DNA of 36,699 bases from positions 1 to 36,699 of the forward strand of contig CAVJKX010000015.1 in the NCBI GenBank assembly GCA_963650165.1. Direction: 5' to 3'. Shown piece after piece: positions 5,852 through 13,842 of this stretch. A program made the position numbers and the translations under genes. Numbering within the stretch: the first letter of the stretch is position 1; each line of letters begins with the position of its first letter. The notes beneath the pieces were generated by a model. The model did not search any database. It was not told the origin of the DNA and saw only the letters and a list, made by a program, of their open reading frames with translations. The stretch is from F23-B02 sp963650165 (GTDB lineage Bacteria > Bacillota > Clostridia > Oscillospirales > Oscillospiraceae).

Positions 5852-8364
5852 TGGAAAAGAACATAAGAATCGCTCTTGCCGGCAACCCGAACTGCGGTAA
5901 AACCACGCTGTTCAACGCACTGACCGGCTCGAACCAGTACGTCGGCAACTGGCCCGGCGTTACCGTTGAGAAGAAGGAAGGCAAGCTCAAGAAGTTTGAC
6001 GGCGTAACGGTCGTTGACCTTCCGGGCATCTACTCGCTTTCCCCCTACACCCTTGAAGAGGTCGTCGCGCGCAACTTCCTGCTCGGCGAGCGCCCCGATG
6101 CGATACTCAACATCATCGACGGCACGAACCTCGAGCGCAACCTTTACCTGACCACTCAGCTCACCGAGCTGGGCATCCCCGTTGTCGTTGCGGTCAACAT
6201 GATGGATATCGTCCGCAAGAACGGCGACGTAATAAACATCAAGGAGCTGTCCCGTCAGCTCGGCTGCAAGGTGCTGGAGATATCCGCGCTCAAGGGCGAC
6301 GGCGTAGCCGAAGCCGCTGCGGCTGCCGTTGACGCGGCCAAGAACGGCAAGACCATCCCCATGCACTCGTTCTCCGGCGTCGTAGAGCACGCCATCGCTC
6401 ACATCGAGGAGGCCGTCCTGCACGAGCTGCCCGAGGAGCAGCAGCGCTGGTACGCCATCAAGATCTTCGAGCACGACGACAAGGTGCTTGCAAAGCTTGC
6501 GATAAAGCCCGAGGTCATGCAGCACATCGACGCGGACATCAAGGCCGCCGAGGATGAGCTCGACGACGATGCGGAGAGCATCATCACAAACGAGCGCTAC
6601 CTCTACATAGCATCCATCATCAAGGCCTGCTACAAGAAGAAAAACGTCGGACAGCTCACCACCTCCGACAAGATAGATAAGATAGTCACCAACCGCTGGC
6701 TCGGCCTGCCGATCTTTGCGGCTGTCATGTTCATAGTCTACTGGGTCGCAATGGTCGCAGTCGGCGCACCCGCTACCGACTGGGCAAACGACGGCGTGTT
6801 CGGCGACGGCTGGCACCTGTTCGGCATCGGTTCTGCCGACTACAACGACACAAACGACGAATACAGCGCCGCTATCCAGGCGGTCAGCGCCTTCCTCGGC
6901 GAGGATATCGACGTTGAAGCAGACGACTTCGACGCAGACGCACTGCTTGCCGAGATGAAGTCCTTCACGACCTCCGACAAGTCGGCTGACCTCGACGTTG
7001 AGGACGAGGAGACCCTCGCCATCAACACCATGACCGCGTACTACGATGCGATCCCCGAGGGCGCGGACGAGGACAGCACCATCGGCATGACCTATGTCGA
7101 TGCGGTCGCTTACCTCGAGGAAAACGGCTTTGACGCTCCCGACCCCGCCGATTACGGCGTGTGGGTACCGAGTATCCCGACCCTCGTGGGCGACGGCCTT
7201 GACGCTGCAAACGCGGCTCCCTGGCTCAGCGGCCTTATCAACGACGGTATCGTAGCCGGTGTCGGCGCGGTCCTCGGCTTCGTACCTCAGATGCTCGTCC
7301 TGTTCCTGATGCTCGCCTTCCTCGAGGGCTGCGGCTACATGGCGCGTATCGCCTTCGTTCTTGACCGTATCTTCCGCAAGTTCGGACTTTCCGGCAAGAG
7401 TTTCATCCCCATGCTCGTCGGCGTCGGCTGCGGCGTTCCGGGCGTCATGGCATCCCGTACCATCGAAAACGAGCGTGACCGCCGTATGACGATCATGACA
7501 ACGACCTTCATCCCCTGCGGCGCAAAGGTTCCCTTCATCGCAATGATCGCCGGCGCACTGTTCGGCGGCAGCGCATGGGTCTCCACCTCCGCATACTTCA
7601 TCGGCATGGCCGCCATCATCTGCTCGGGCATCATGCTCAAGAAGACCCGCCGCTTCGCCGGCGATCCCGCTCCCTTCGTCATGGAGCTCCCCGCATACCA
7701 CATGCCCACCCTCGGCAACGTTCTCCGCTCCATGTGGGAGCGCGGCTGGTCCTTCATCAAGAAGGCGGGCACCATCATCCTGCTCTCGACCATCTTCGTA
7801 TGGTTCACCACCTACTTCGGCTGGGTTGACGGCTCCTTCCGGATGCTCACCGAGGATCAGATCGACGCATCCATCCTCGCAAAGATCGGCAACGCCATCG
7901 CATGGATCTTCACACCCCTCGGCTGGGGCAACTGGCAGGCAACCGTCGCATCCATCACCGGCCTCGTCGCAAAGGAGAACATCGTCGGTACTCTCGGCAT
8001 CCTCTACGGCGGCGGCGACGGCACCGTTTACCAGGCAATGGCGGCAGCCTTCACCGGCATCACCGCTTACAGCTTCCTCGTCTTCAACCTGCTGTGCGCT
8101 CCCTGCTTTGCGGCTATCGGCGCTATCAAGCGCGAGATGAACAACCGTGGCTGGACCTGGTTCGCCATCGGCTATCAGTGCGGCTTCGCATACGTCATCG
8201 CCCTGATGATCAACCAGTTCGGCGGCGCCCTCACCGGCAGCCTGAACGTCATCGGCCTGATCGCCGCGATCGTCCTGCTGTGCGGCATGATCTACATGCT
8301 CTTCCGCCCCTACAAGGAGGCAGAGACCCTCAGCACCAAGGAAGCCACAGTCGGCCTGAAGTAA
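5851..8364 (+). CDS. feoB: ferrous iron transporter FeoB with enlarged acidic loop
   Basis: 837 residues; imports Fe(II) across the cytoplasmic membrane. The N-terminal G domain has G1 GNPNCGKTT (11-19), G3 DLPG (56-59) and G4 NMMD (116-119), followed by the GDI-like helical region (about 165-275). The membrane part starts near 285. The two Gate motifs are seen: GVGCGVPGVMASRT (524-537) with its Cys, and FIPCGAKVPF (553-562). Between the first membrane helix (to about 306) and the NG-loop region (about 458, WLSGLINDGIVAGVG) lies a roughly 130-residue insert very rich in Asp and Glu, much longer than the short loop of E. coli-type FeoB. It is predicted to face outward. Codon use through this gene is strongly C-ending (GGC, ATC, CTC), suggesting high expression. 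Confidence 0.97.
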   Translation: MEKNIRIALAGNPNCGKTTLFNALTGSNQYVGNWPGVTVEKKEGKLKKFDGVTVVDLPGIYSLSPYTLEEVVARNFLLGERPDAILNIIDGTNLERNLYLTTQLTELGIPVVVAVNMMDIVRKNGDVINIKELSRQLGCKVLEISALKGDGVAEAAAAAVDAAKNGKTIPMHSFSGVVEHAIAHIEEAVLHELPEEQQRWYAIKIFEHDDKVLAKLAIKPEVMQHIDADIKAAEDELDDDAESIITNERYLYIASIIKACYKKKNVGQLTTSDKIDKIVTNRWLGLPIFAAVMFIVYWVAMVAVGAPATDWANDGVFGDGWHLFGIGSADYNDTNDEYSAAIQAVSAFLGEDIDVEADDFDADALLAEMKSFTTSDKSADLDVEDEETLAINTMTAYYDAIPEGADEDSTIGMTYVDAVAYLEENGFDAPDPADYGVWVPSIPTLVGDGLDAANAAPWLSGLINDGIVAGVGAVLGFVPQMLVLFLMLAFLEGCGYMARIAFVLDRIFRKFGLSGKSFIPMLVGVGCGVPGVMASRTIENERDRRMTIMTTTFIPCGAKVPFIAMIAGALFGGSAWVSTSAYFIGMAAIICSGIMLKKTRRFAGDPAPFVMELPAYHMPTLGNVLRSMWERGWSFIKKAGTIILLSTIFVWFTTYFGWVDGSFRMLTEDQIDASILAKIGNAIAWIFTPLGWGNWQATVASITGLVAKENIVGTLGILYGGGDGTVYQAMAAAFTGITAYSFLVFNLLCAPCFAAIGAIKREMNNRGWTWFAIGYQCGFAYVIALMINQFGGALTGSLNVIGLIAAIVLLCGMIYMLFRPYKEAETLSTKEATVGLK

Positions 8365-8404
8365 AAGCAGCATAACTTGAGAAATAATAAAGGAGGAAAA
8401 CGCA

Positions 8405-8641
8405 ATGCTTGAATGGTTAACGGCCAATATCGGAACGATACTGATAACGGCGGGGCTGATCGTGATCGTAGCGCTCATCATCCGCTCGATGATCAGGGAT
8501 AAGAAAGCAGGCATATCCTCCTGCGGCGCAAAGTGCGGCGGCTGCGGCGCATGTGCCATGGCGGGCAAATGCCATGGCTCATCCTGTTCCGGCGACGGCG
8601 CCCTCAGGGACGTAAAAAACCTGAAGCATCAGAATAACTAA
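8405..8641 (+). CDS. FeoB-associated Cys-rich membrane protein
   Basis: 78 residues: one N-terminal membrane helix (about 10-29), a basic stretch (RSMIRDKKAG), then a Cys cluster (C40, C44, C47, C50, C56, C61; CGAKCGGCGAC) and a short hydrophilic tail. This matches the FeoB-associated Cys-rich proteins of Firmicutes, which usually end the feo operon as here. The role is unproven; metal or Fe-S binding at the inner face of the membrane is inferred from the cysteines. SD AAAGGAGG lies at good spacing. Confidence 0.88.
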   Translation: MLEWLTANIGTILITAGLIVIVALIIRSMIRDKKAGISSCGAKCGGCGACAMAGKCHGSSCSGDGALRDVKNLKHQNN

Positions 8642-8647
8642 GCACAC

Positions 8648-8916
8648 GGGAGGTGCAGGCCCCTGCACCTCCCTGCATAAAGCAAAAAACGGCGGCTTTT
8701 TGCTTTATGCAGAACGCCACATTTTTTGTGAAGCCGTGCTTCACGAAAAATCTCGCTTCGCTCGTCAAAAAGTCCTGACGGACGTTTTTGATGGCTGTAA
8801 TCCGATTCGAGGCGGGCCTTGCCCCCTCGAGCTCCCCTGCTGTGTGCCTGTCGTACACGGCAGCATGAGCTTAACTGCAATCTTAGGGAGGTGCGGTGTT
8901 CCCACCTGCACCTCCC
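8648..8916. repeat. Family B element, copy B2 (hairpin-bracketed, non-coding)
   Basis: It fills the gap between the feo operon and the next regulator. It is bracketed by hairpins of matching sequence: 8648-8659/8662-8673 (GGGAGGTGCAGG) and 8886-8898/8903-8916 (GGGAGGTGC...GCACCTCCC). Next to the first is a 14-bp A/T-run hairpin (GCATAAAGCAAAAA 8675-8688 / 8697-8710). The core from about 8711 to 8835 matches B1 read on the minus strand: AACGCCACATTTTTTGTGAAG, CTCGTCAAAAAGTC, GACGTTTTTGATGGCT, ATTCGAGGCGGG, then CCCTCGAGCTCCCC. Bracketing hairpins differ from those of B1 in sequence but not in layout. No ORF. Confidence 0.75.
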
Positions 8917-8939
8917 TGTTTTACAAACAGGAGTAAGCA

Positions 8940-9335
8940 ATGACTAACCCCAAGTTTGCGGTATCCGCCTCGGTGGTGAGATACCTTCTCGCGCTGGACG
9001 CCCTCAGGGGCGCGGGCGGGATACGCACGATAGACGTGGCGCGCTATCTCAACATAAAAAAGCCGAGCGCACACACGATGCTGAACAATTTGAAGGACGC
9101 GGGAGTGCTCACCAAGGATGAGCTGGGCATAGCGCATCTGACGGGCTACGGCACGCTTCTCACGGAGCAGTACCGCCGCTATTACTGCGCGGTCTCCGCG
9201 GCCCTTGCACGCACGCTGCCGTCCTCGGCAGACATAAAAAATGCGGCATGCGCCCTTGTGGCCGAGCTTTCCGAGCAGACGCTCGAGGAGCTGTGTGCGC
9301 AAAGCGGCGCGGAGGGAACACTGAATGTATCTTGA
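8940..9335 (+). CDS. DtxR-like winged-helix regulator with degenerate metal site
   Basis: 131 residues. A winged helix (about 10-70; RTIDVARYLNIKKPSAHTML is the recognition region) is followed by a DtxR-like dimerisation segment. Aligned by eye with the 4732-5118 repressor, the metal ligands are mostly gone: Met9 becomes Val, and the ACKMEH segment becomes AACALVAEL, keeping a Cys (C104) but losing the Glu and His; His78 becomes Tyr. It may sense something else or be constitutive. AGGAG precedes the ATG by seven bases. Its end overlaps the ABC ATPase start by 11 bases, so it is probably the local regulator of the following exporter and metal genes. Confidence 0.75.
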   Translation: MTNPKFAVSASVVRYLLALDALRGAGGIRTIDVARYLNIKKPSAHTMLNNLKDAGVLTKDELGIAHLTGYGTLLTEQYRRYYCAVSAALARTLPSSADIKNAACALVAELSEQTLEELCAQSGAEGTLNVS

Positions 9336-10023
9336 GATCCGGGATCTGCACAAGGCCTTCGGCAGCGGCGATAACCGCTGCGAGGTGCTCCGCGGCATAA
9401 GCTGCGGCATTGAAAAAGGAAATATATGCGTCCTGCTGGGGCCCTCGGGCTCCGGCAAATCGACGCTTCTGAATATAATAGGCGGCATTGAAACGGCCGA
9501 CTCCGGCAGCATAAGCATAGGCGGGCAGAAGATCGCCGCGATGAGCGAAAAGCAGCTTTCGCAGTACCGCCGGCGCCACCTCGGCTACGTTTTCCAGTCG
9601 TATAATCTTATCCCGAACCTGACGGTGAAGGAAAATGTCGAGGTCGGCGCGTATCTGGCCGACAAGCCCCTGCCGACCGACGAGATACTCAAAACTCTCG
9701 GCCTGTGGGAGCATAAGGACAAGGTGCCGTCCCGGCTCTCCGGCGGTCAGCAGCAGCGCACGGCCATAGGCAGGGCGATAGTCAAGAACCCCGATATCCT
9801 GCTGTGCGACGAGCCGACGGGCGCGCTGGACTATAAGACCTCGAAGGAGATACTCGAGCTTATAGAGCGCGTAAACGCGAAGTACGGCAGCACCGTTATC
9901 CTCGTCACGCACAACGATGCCATAAAGCGCATGGCCGACCGCATCATACGCCTGCGCGACGGCATGATCCGCTCGGATGAGCTCAATACTGACAGGCTCG
10001 GCGCGATGCAGCTCGACTGGTAG
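9325..10023 (+). CDS. ABC transporter ATP-binding protein (MacB/LolD-like)
   Basis: 232 residues and a complete nucleotide-binding domain: Walker A GPSGSGKST (39-47), Q-loop VFQSYN, signature LSGGQQQR (138-145), Walker B ILLCDEPTGALD (158-169), and H-loop VTHND. The family (MacB/LolD/FtsE type) powers FtsX-type permeases that extrude or move substrates by mechanotransmission rather than true transport. It overlaps the preceding regulator and precedes its permease by 13 bases. The substrate is unknown; the setting among iron and heavy-metal genes suggests a link to metal or envelope stress. Confidence 0.93.
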   Translation: MYLEIRDLHKAFGSGDNRCEVLRGISCGIEKGNICVLLGPSGSGKSTLLNIIGGIETADSGSISIGGQKIAAMSEKQLSQYRRRHLGYVFQSYNLIPNLTVKENVEVGAYLADKPLPTDEILKTLGLWEHKDKVPSRLSGGQQQRTAIGRAIVKNPDILLCDEPTGALDYKTSKEILELIERVNAKYGSTVILVTHNDAIKRMADRIIRLRDGMIRSDELNTDRLGAMQLDW

Positions 10024-10036
10024 GTGAGCAGAGGCC

Positions 10037-12265
10037 ATGAAAAATCCCTTGAGACGCCGCCTGCTGCGCGAGCTGCGGCAGGATATAGGCAAATACATAG
10101 CCCTGTTTCTGTTCCTGACCCTGACGACCGGCATGGTGTCCGGCTTCATCGTCGCCGCGAGCAGCATGAAGGCCGCCTATGACGAAAGCTTTTCGAAATA
10201 CGGCGTTGAGAGCGGTCACTTCATCCTTGAAGATAAGCTCCCGGACGTGACGAAGGAAAGGCTCGAAAAGGAAACGGAGGTTTCCGTGTGCGAGCTGTTC
10301 TACAAGGACGTGACGCTCGATAACGAAAACACAGTGCGCGTATACAAAAACCGCACGGAGCTCAACCGTGTCTGCCTCATGGACGGTGAGCTTCCCGAAA
10401 ATGAGGGCGAGATCGCGGCCGACAGGCTGTATCTTGAAAATAACGGCCTCGGCATCGGAGACGAGCTGGCGGGGCTGAAGCTCACGGGTACTGTAGCTCT
10501 TTCCGACTACCCGGCGCTGTTTAAGAACAACACCGACATGATGCTCGACGCGAACAAGTTCTGCGTCGCCGTCGTCACGCCCGAGACCTTCGATAAGATA
10601 AACGAAAACGTCCGATACTGCTATGCCTGGCTCAATAACGACGACAGCCTCAGCGAGGAGCAGTGCGCCGGCAGGGCCGACGACATTGCCGGAATTCTCT
10701 CCGACGGCTGCACCGTAACGGAGCTCGTAAAGCGGGCCGACAATCAGGCCATAATGTTCGCCGGCGATGATATCGGCAGCGACAAGTCGATGATGATAAC
10801 GCTTCTGTACCTCGTCATCGTCATACTCGGCTTCGTGTTCGCCGTCACGACGCGCGGCACGATAGAGCAGGAGGCCGGAACCGTCGGAACGCTGCTGGCC
10901 TCGGGCTATACAAGGGGCGAGCTCATACGCCACTACATGGCCATGCCCGTCGCCGTCACGCTCGTTGCGGCGCTTATCGGCAACGTGATCGGCTACACCG
11001 CGTTCAAGGACTACTGCGCAAGCCTGTATTACCACAGCTATTCGCTGACGACCTACGTCACGCTCCCGAGCGCCGAGGCCTTTATAAAAACGACCCTCGT
11101 GCCCTGCGTGCTCATAGCCGTCACCGTTTACGCGGTGCTCTGGCGCATGATGCGCCTGCCGGTGCAGAGCTTCCTGCGCCATGAGCTCGGCGGCGGTGGA
11201 AAGCAGTACGTTCCGCCCCTGCGCACGGGGAGCATAATGCAGCGCTTCCGCAGGAGGATCATCCTTCAGAACCGCAGCGCGTACATAACGCTGTTTATCG
11301 GCATCCTGTTTGCAAACACCCTGCTGCTGTTCGGCCTCGTCCTGCCGCCGATACTGGATCATTTCAAGGCCGAGGTGCTCGAAACGAAGCTTTCCGACTA
11401 TCAGTACCTGCTCAGGGTACCGACGCTGACGGAAAACGAAAACGCAGAGCCGTTCTGCATAAGCTCGCTTGAATACGGGGATGAAGAGATAAGCGTTTAC
11501 GGCGTGAAGCATGCGTCGGAATACGCGGATTTTTCCTTCCTGCCGTCTCAAAAGGGCAGCGTCCTCGTCTCCGGGGGCTTCATGGAAAAGTACGGTCTCA
11601 AGCGCGGCGACAGCATCACCCTGCACGAAAAATACGGCGATAAGGAGTACAGCTTTACGGTATATGACTCCGCGCCCTACGCCGCGGGGCTTGCGGTTTT
11701 CATGAGCAAGGTAAACTTCAACGAGACCTTCGGGCTCGAAACATGGTTCTTCAACGGCTATTTCTCGAACGAAAAGCTCACGGACCTTGACGCGGCGGCC
11801 GTCTCGAGCGTCATAACAGAGCACGACCTGACCGTCCTGACCGACCAGCTCGACGACTCCATGGGGCGCATGTTCCCGCTCGTCGGCGGCTTTTCGCTGG
11901 TGCTGTACATGCTTCTGGTGTACCTGCTGTCGAAGATGGTCATCGAGAAAAACGCGCAGAGCATATCCATGCTGAAGATCCTCGGCTGTACGCAGCACGA
12001 GATAAGCTCGCTGTATAACTCGGCAACGGCCGCTGCCGTGGGCGTGTCGCTTGTCGTGACGGTGCCGCTGAGCGCTCTGGTCATGAGGTGGCTTTTTTAC
12101 TGCTTCATGAGCAAGATGAGCGGCTGGCTGACGTTTTATACAGCGCCGTGGATATGGGCGGCAATGCCCGCGCTCGGCGCCGCGGCGTATTTTATCGTTC
12201 ATATGATCCAGCTCAGGCGCCTGGGCAGGATACCGCTGTCCAAGGCCCTGAAAAATATCGAATAA
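10037..12265 (+). CDS. FtsX-family ABC transporter permease
   Basis: 742 residues, partner of the preceding ATPase. Layout: TM1 about 20-41, a large extracytoplasmic domain (about 45-245), three membrane helices (about 251-272, 303-320, 352-370) forming the first FtsX domain, a linker, TM5 about 417-439, a second extracytoplasmic domain, and a second FtsX domain of three helices near the C-terminus. This two-FtsX architecture is typical of Firmicutes peptide or lipid exporters and of BceB-like proteins, although BceB has a different arrangement (ten helices). No substrate can be read from sequence. The ATG follows GAGCAGAGG at normal spacing. Confidence 0.88.
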   Translation: MKNPLRRRLLRELRQDIGKYIALFLFLTLTTGMVSGFIVAASSMKAAYDESFSKYGVESGHFILEDKLPDVTKERLEKETEVSVCELFYKDVTLDNENTVRVYKNRTELNRVCLMDGELPENEGEIAADRLYLENNGLGIGDELAGLKLTGTVALSDYPALFKNNTDMMLDANKFCVAVVTPETFDKINENVRYCYAWLNNDDSLSEEQCAGRADDIAGILSDGCTVTELVKRADNQAIMFAGDDIGSDKSMMITLLYLVIVILGFVFAVTTRGTIEQEAGTVGTLLASGYTRGELIRHYMAMPVAVTLVAALIGNVIGYTAFKDYCASLYYHSYSLTTYVTLPSAEAFIKTTLVPCVLIAVTVYAVLWRMMRLPVQSFLRHELGGGGKQYVPPLRTGSIMQRFRRRIILQNRSAYITLFIGILFANTLLLFGLVLPPILDHFKAEVLETKLSDYQYLLRVPTLTENENAEPFCISSLEYGDEEISVYGVKHASEYADFSFLPSQKGSVLVSGGFMEKYGLKRGDSITLHEKYGDKEYSFTVYDSAPYAAGLAVFMSKVNFNETFGLETWFFNGYFSNEKLTDLDAAAVSSVITEHDLTVLTDQLDDSMGRMFPLVGGFSLVLYMLLVYLLSKMVIEKNAQSISMLKILGCTQHEISSLYNSATAAAVGVSLVVTVPLSALVMRWLFYCFMSKMSGWLTFYTAPWIWAAMPALGAAAYFIVHMIQLRRLGRIPLSKALKNIE

Positions 12266-12283
12266 AACAATGGAGGCAATATT

Positions 12284-12664
12284 ATGCAATACGCAATTTT
12301 TGCAATCATTCTCATCGTGTTCGCGGTCTTTGTCATAAAGAGCTATTCCAAAAAGCTCGCCTCCGGCTGCTGCGGCGGCGGAGATGCCGAGAAAAAGGTG
12401 AAGGTCGCGGATAAAAACAGGGCGCACTACCCCTATGCCGCGCATCTGAGCGTTGACGGCATGATGTGCGCCGCCTGCGAGACGCGCGTGGAAAACGCGC
12501 TCAATGCCATCGACGGCGTGTGGGCAAAGGCGAGCTCCTCCGACGGAAGGGTCGAGGTGCTCATGAAGACCCCCGTTGACGAGGATACCCTGCGCAAAAC
12601 GGTAAACGAGCTGGGCGTTTACACTCTTATGAAGGCCGAATTCAGCGATGCAGAGCAAAACTAA
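12284..12664 (+). CDS. membrane-anchored heavy-metal-associated (HMA) domain protein
   Basis: 126 residues: an N-terminal membrane helix (about 3-19), a short CC-rich linker (SGCCGGG, 27-33) like that of the FeoB-associated protein, then an HMA ferredoxin-like domain (about 52-120) with the metal loop GMMCAAC (59-65). HMA domains carry soft metals such as Cu, Zn or Cd and deliver them to P1B ATPases. Here it lies three genes before a P1B ATPase whose own N-terminal HMA-like region lacks CxxC, so it could be the metal-delivery partner. A strong SD (GGAGG) precedes it. Comparable small HMA or membrane proteins occur in reported ferrosome (fez) clusters; equivalence here is inferred. Confidence 0.82.
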   Translation: MQYAIFAIILIVFAVFVIKSYSKKLASGCCGGGDAEKKVKVADKNRAHYPYAAHLSVDGMMCAACETRVENALNAIDGVWAKASSSDGRVEVLMKTPVDEDTLRKTVNELGVYTLMKAEFSDAEQN

Positions 12665-13538
12665 GGCCTATTCCGGCGCCGACGGTAGCTACAGCGTCAC
12701 AAGCTACGACGTTTTCCCCGGCATCGAGCTTATCTACAACGACATAAGCCTGTATGAGCACGATATCCAGCCCGAGGAGGACAAGACGCTGCTCGAGATC
12801 CACCACTGCCGCTCGGGGCGCATGGAGTGCCGCATCGGCACGGACTTCTTCTACCTTGCGCCGGGCGACCTGTCCATAAGCCTTTCCGACGGCGCGATCT
12901 CGCACTCGAGCTTCCCGACCGGCAGCTACGAGGGCGTGACGATACGCATAAACGGCAGGCAGGCCCCCAGATGCCTGTCCTGCTTCCTCGCGGACGTGAA
13001 CGTGCAGCCCGAGGCTCTGCGCGAAAAATTCTGCGCGCAGGGGCAGTGCTTCGTCGCGCGCTCCTCGGCGGCGATAGAGCACATCTTCTCCGAGCTCTAC
13101 AGCGTGCCCGAGAGCATACGCAAGGGCTATTTCAAGGTCAAGATCCTTGAGCTCCTGCTGTTTTTAAGCGCGATGGAGCTCGATTCCTCCGCCCTTGCCG
13201 AGCGCAGGATATCCAACACCCGGGTCGAGCTTGCAAAGCGCATCGGCGCGTATCTTTCCGCCAATATGGACAGGCGCATAACGCTCGAGGAGCTCTCGTG
13301 CGTGTTCCACCTCTCGCAGACGGCGCTCAAGTCCTGCTTCCGCGCGGTCTACGGCGAGAGCGTTTATTCCTACATCCGCACCCAGAAAATGCAGTGCGCC
13401 GCGGCCGATCTGCGCAGCTCGGAGATGAGCATCATGGAGATCGCCGGACGCTACGGCTACGACAACGGCAGCAAGTTCGCCAAGGCCTTCCGCGATACCG
13501 TCGGCATGAGCCCGACCGAGTACCGCAGTGCGGGCTGA
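12648..13538 (+). CDS. AraC-family transcriptional regulator
   Basis: 296 residues. The N-terminal half is a cupin-like sensing domain (about 20-110; LEIHHCRSGRMECRIG, FYLAPGDLSISL). The C-terminal ~105 residues carry two helix-turn-helix motifs, ending with the AraC signature (IAGRYGYDNGSKFAKAFRD, then GMSPTEYR). It overlaps the HMA gene by 17 bases with only a weak SD, suggesting translational coupling. Position between the HMA gene and the ATPase pair implies it controls the cluster. The effector is unknown. Confidence 0.9.
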   Translation: MQSKTKAYSGADGSYSVTSYDVFPGIELIYNDISLYEHDIQPEEDKTLLEIHHCRSGRMECRIGTDFFYLAPGDLSISLSDGAISHSSFPTGSYEGVTIRINGRQAPRCLSCFLADVNVQPEALREKFCAQGQCFVARSSAAIEHIFSELYSVPESIRKGYFKVKILELLLFLSAMELDSSALAERRISNTRVELAKRIGAYLSANMDRRITLEELSCVFHLSQTALKSCFRAVYGESVYSYIRTQKMQCAAADLRSSEMSIMEIAGRYGYDNGSKFAKAFRDTVGMSPTEYRSAG

Positions 13539-13572
13539 GGCGGCTGCAAATAGATAAAAGGAGACAAAAAAC

Positions 13573-13842
13573 ATGAAAATCCACATTGAAGACACCGCAA
13601 AGATGTTCGGCTACGGCGTTCTGTTCGGCACCGCCGGCATCAAGATCCTCAGAAGCCGCGACGCAAAGACCCTGTACACCCACGCCACCGCAGCGGTCCT
13701 GCGCGCAAAGGACTCGGTCATGCAGACCGCCGACGATATCCGCTGCGACTGCCAGGATATCTACGCCGGAGCCAAGGATATCAACGAGCGCCGCGCAGAG
13801 GAAGAGGCGGCAGCCGTTATCGAAAACGTCGAGGCAGAGTAA
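13573..13842 (+). CDS. small DUF6110-like protein preceding the P1B ATPase (FezA candidate)
   Basis: 89 residues: a Gly-rich, weakly hydrophobic N-terminal segment (about 10-27, MFGYGVLFGTAGIKIL), then RSRDAKTLYTHATAAVLRAKDSVM and a charged helical tail rich in Ala and Glu. From memory this matches the DUF6110 family, which sits next to heavy-metal P-type ATPases in Clostridia. The stop overlaps the ATPase start (TAATG), so the two are translationally coupled. C. difficile ferrosomes need a small membrane protein (FezA) and a P1B6 ATPase (FezB); this gene could be the FezA counterpart, which is an inference from size, membrane segment and pairing. SD AAAGGAG is strong. Confidence 0.75.
   Translation: MKIHIEDTAKMFGYGVLFGTAGIKILRSRDAKTLYTHATAAVLRAKDSVMQTADDIRCDCQDIYAGAKDINERRAEEEAAAVIENVEAE

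Noticed and set aside
5746..8568. A 940-codon open frame on the minus strand opposite feoB
   Set aside because: It mirrors GC-rich codon use of feoB, has no SD, and its translation is low-complexity with no domain.
9983..12658. An 891-codon open frame opposite the ABC permease
   Set aside because: A shadow of the permease, which has clear membrane helices, SD and partner; the antisense product shows no recognisable feature.
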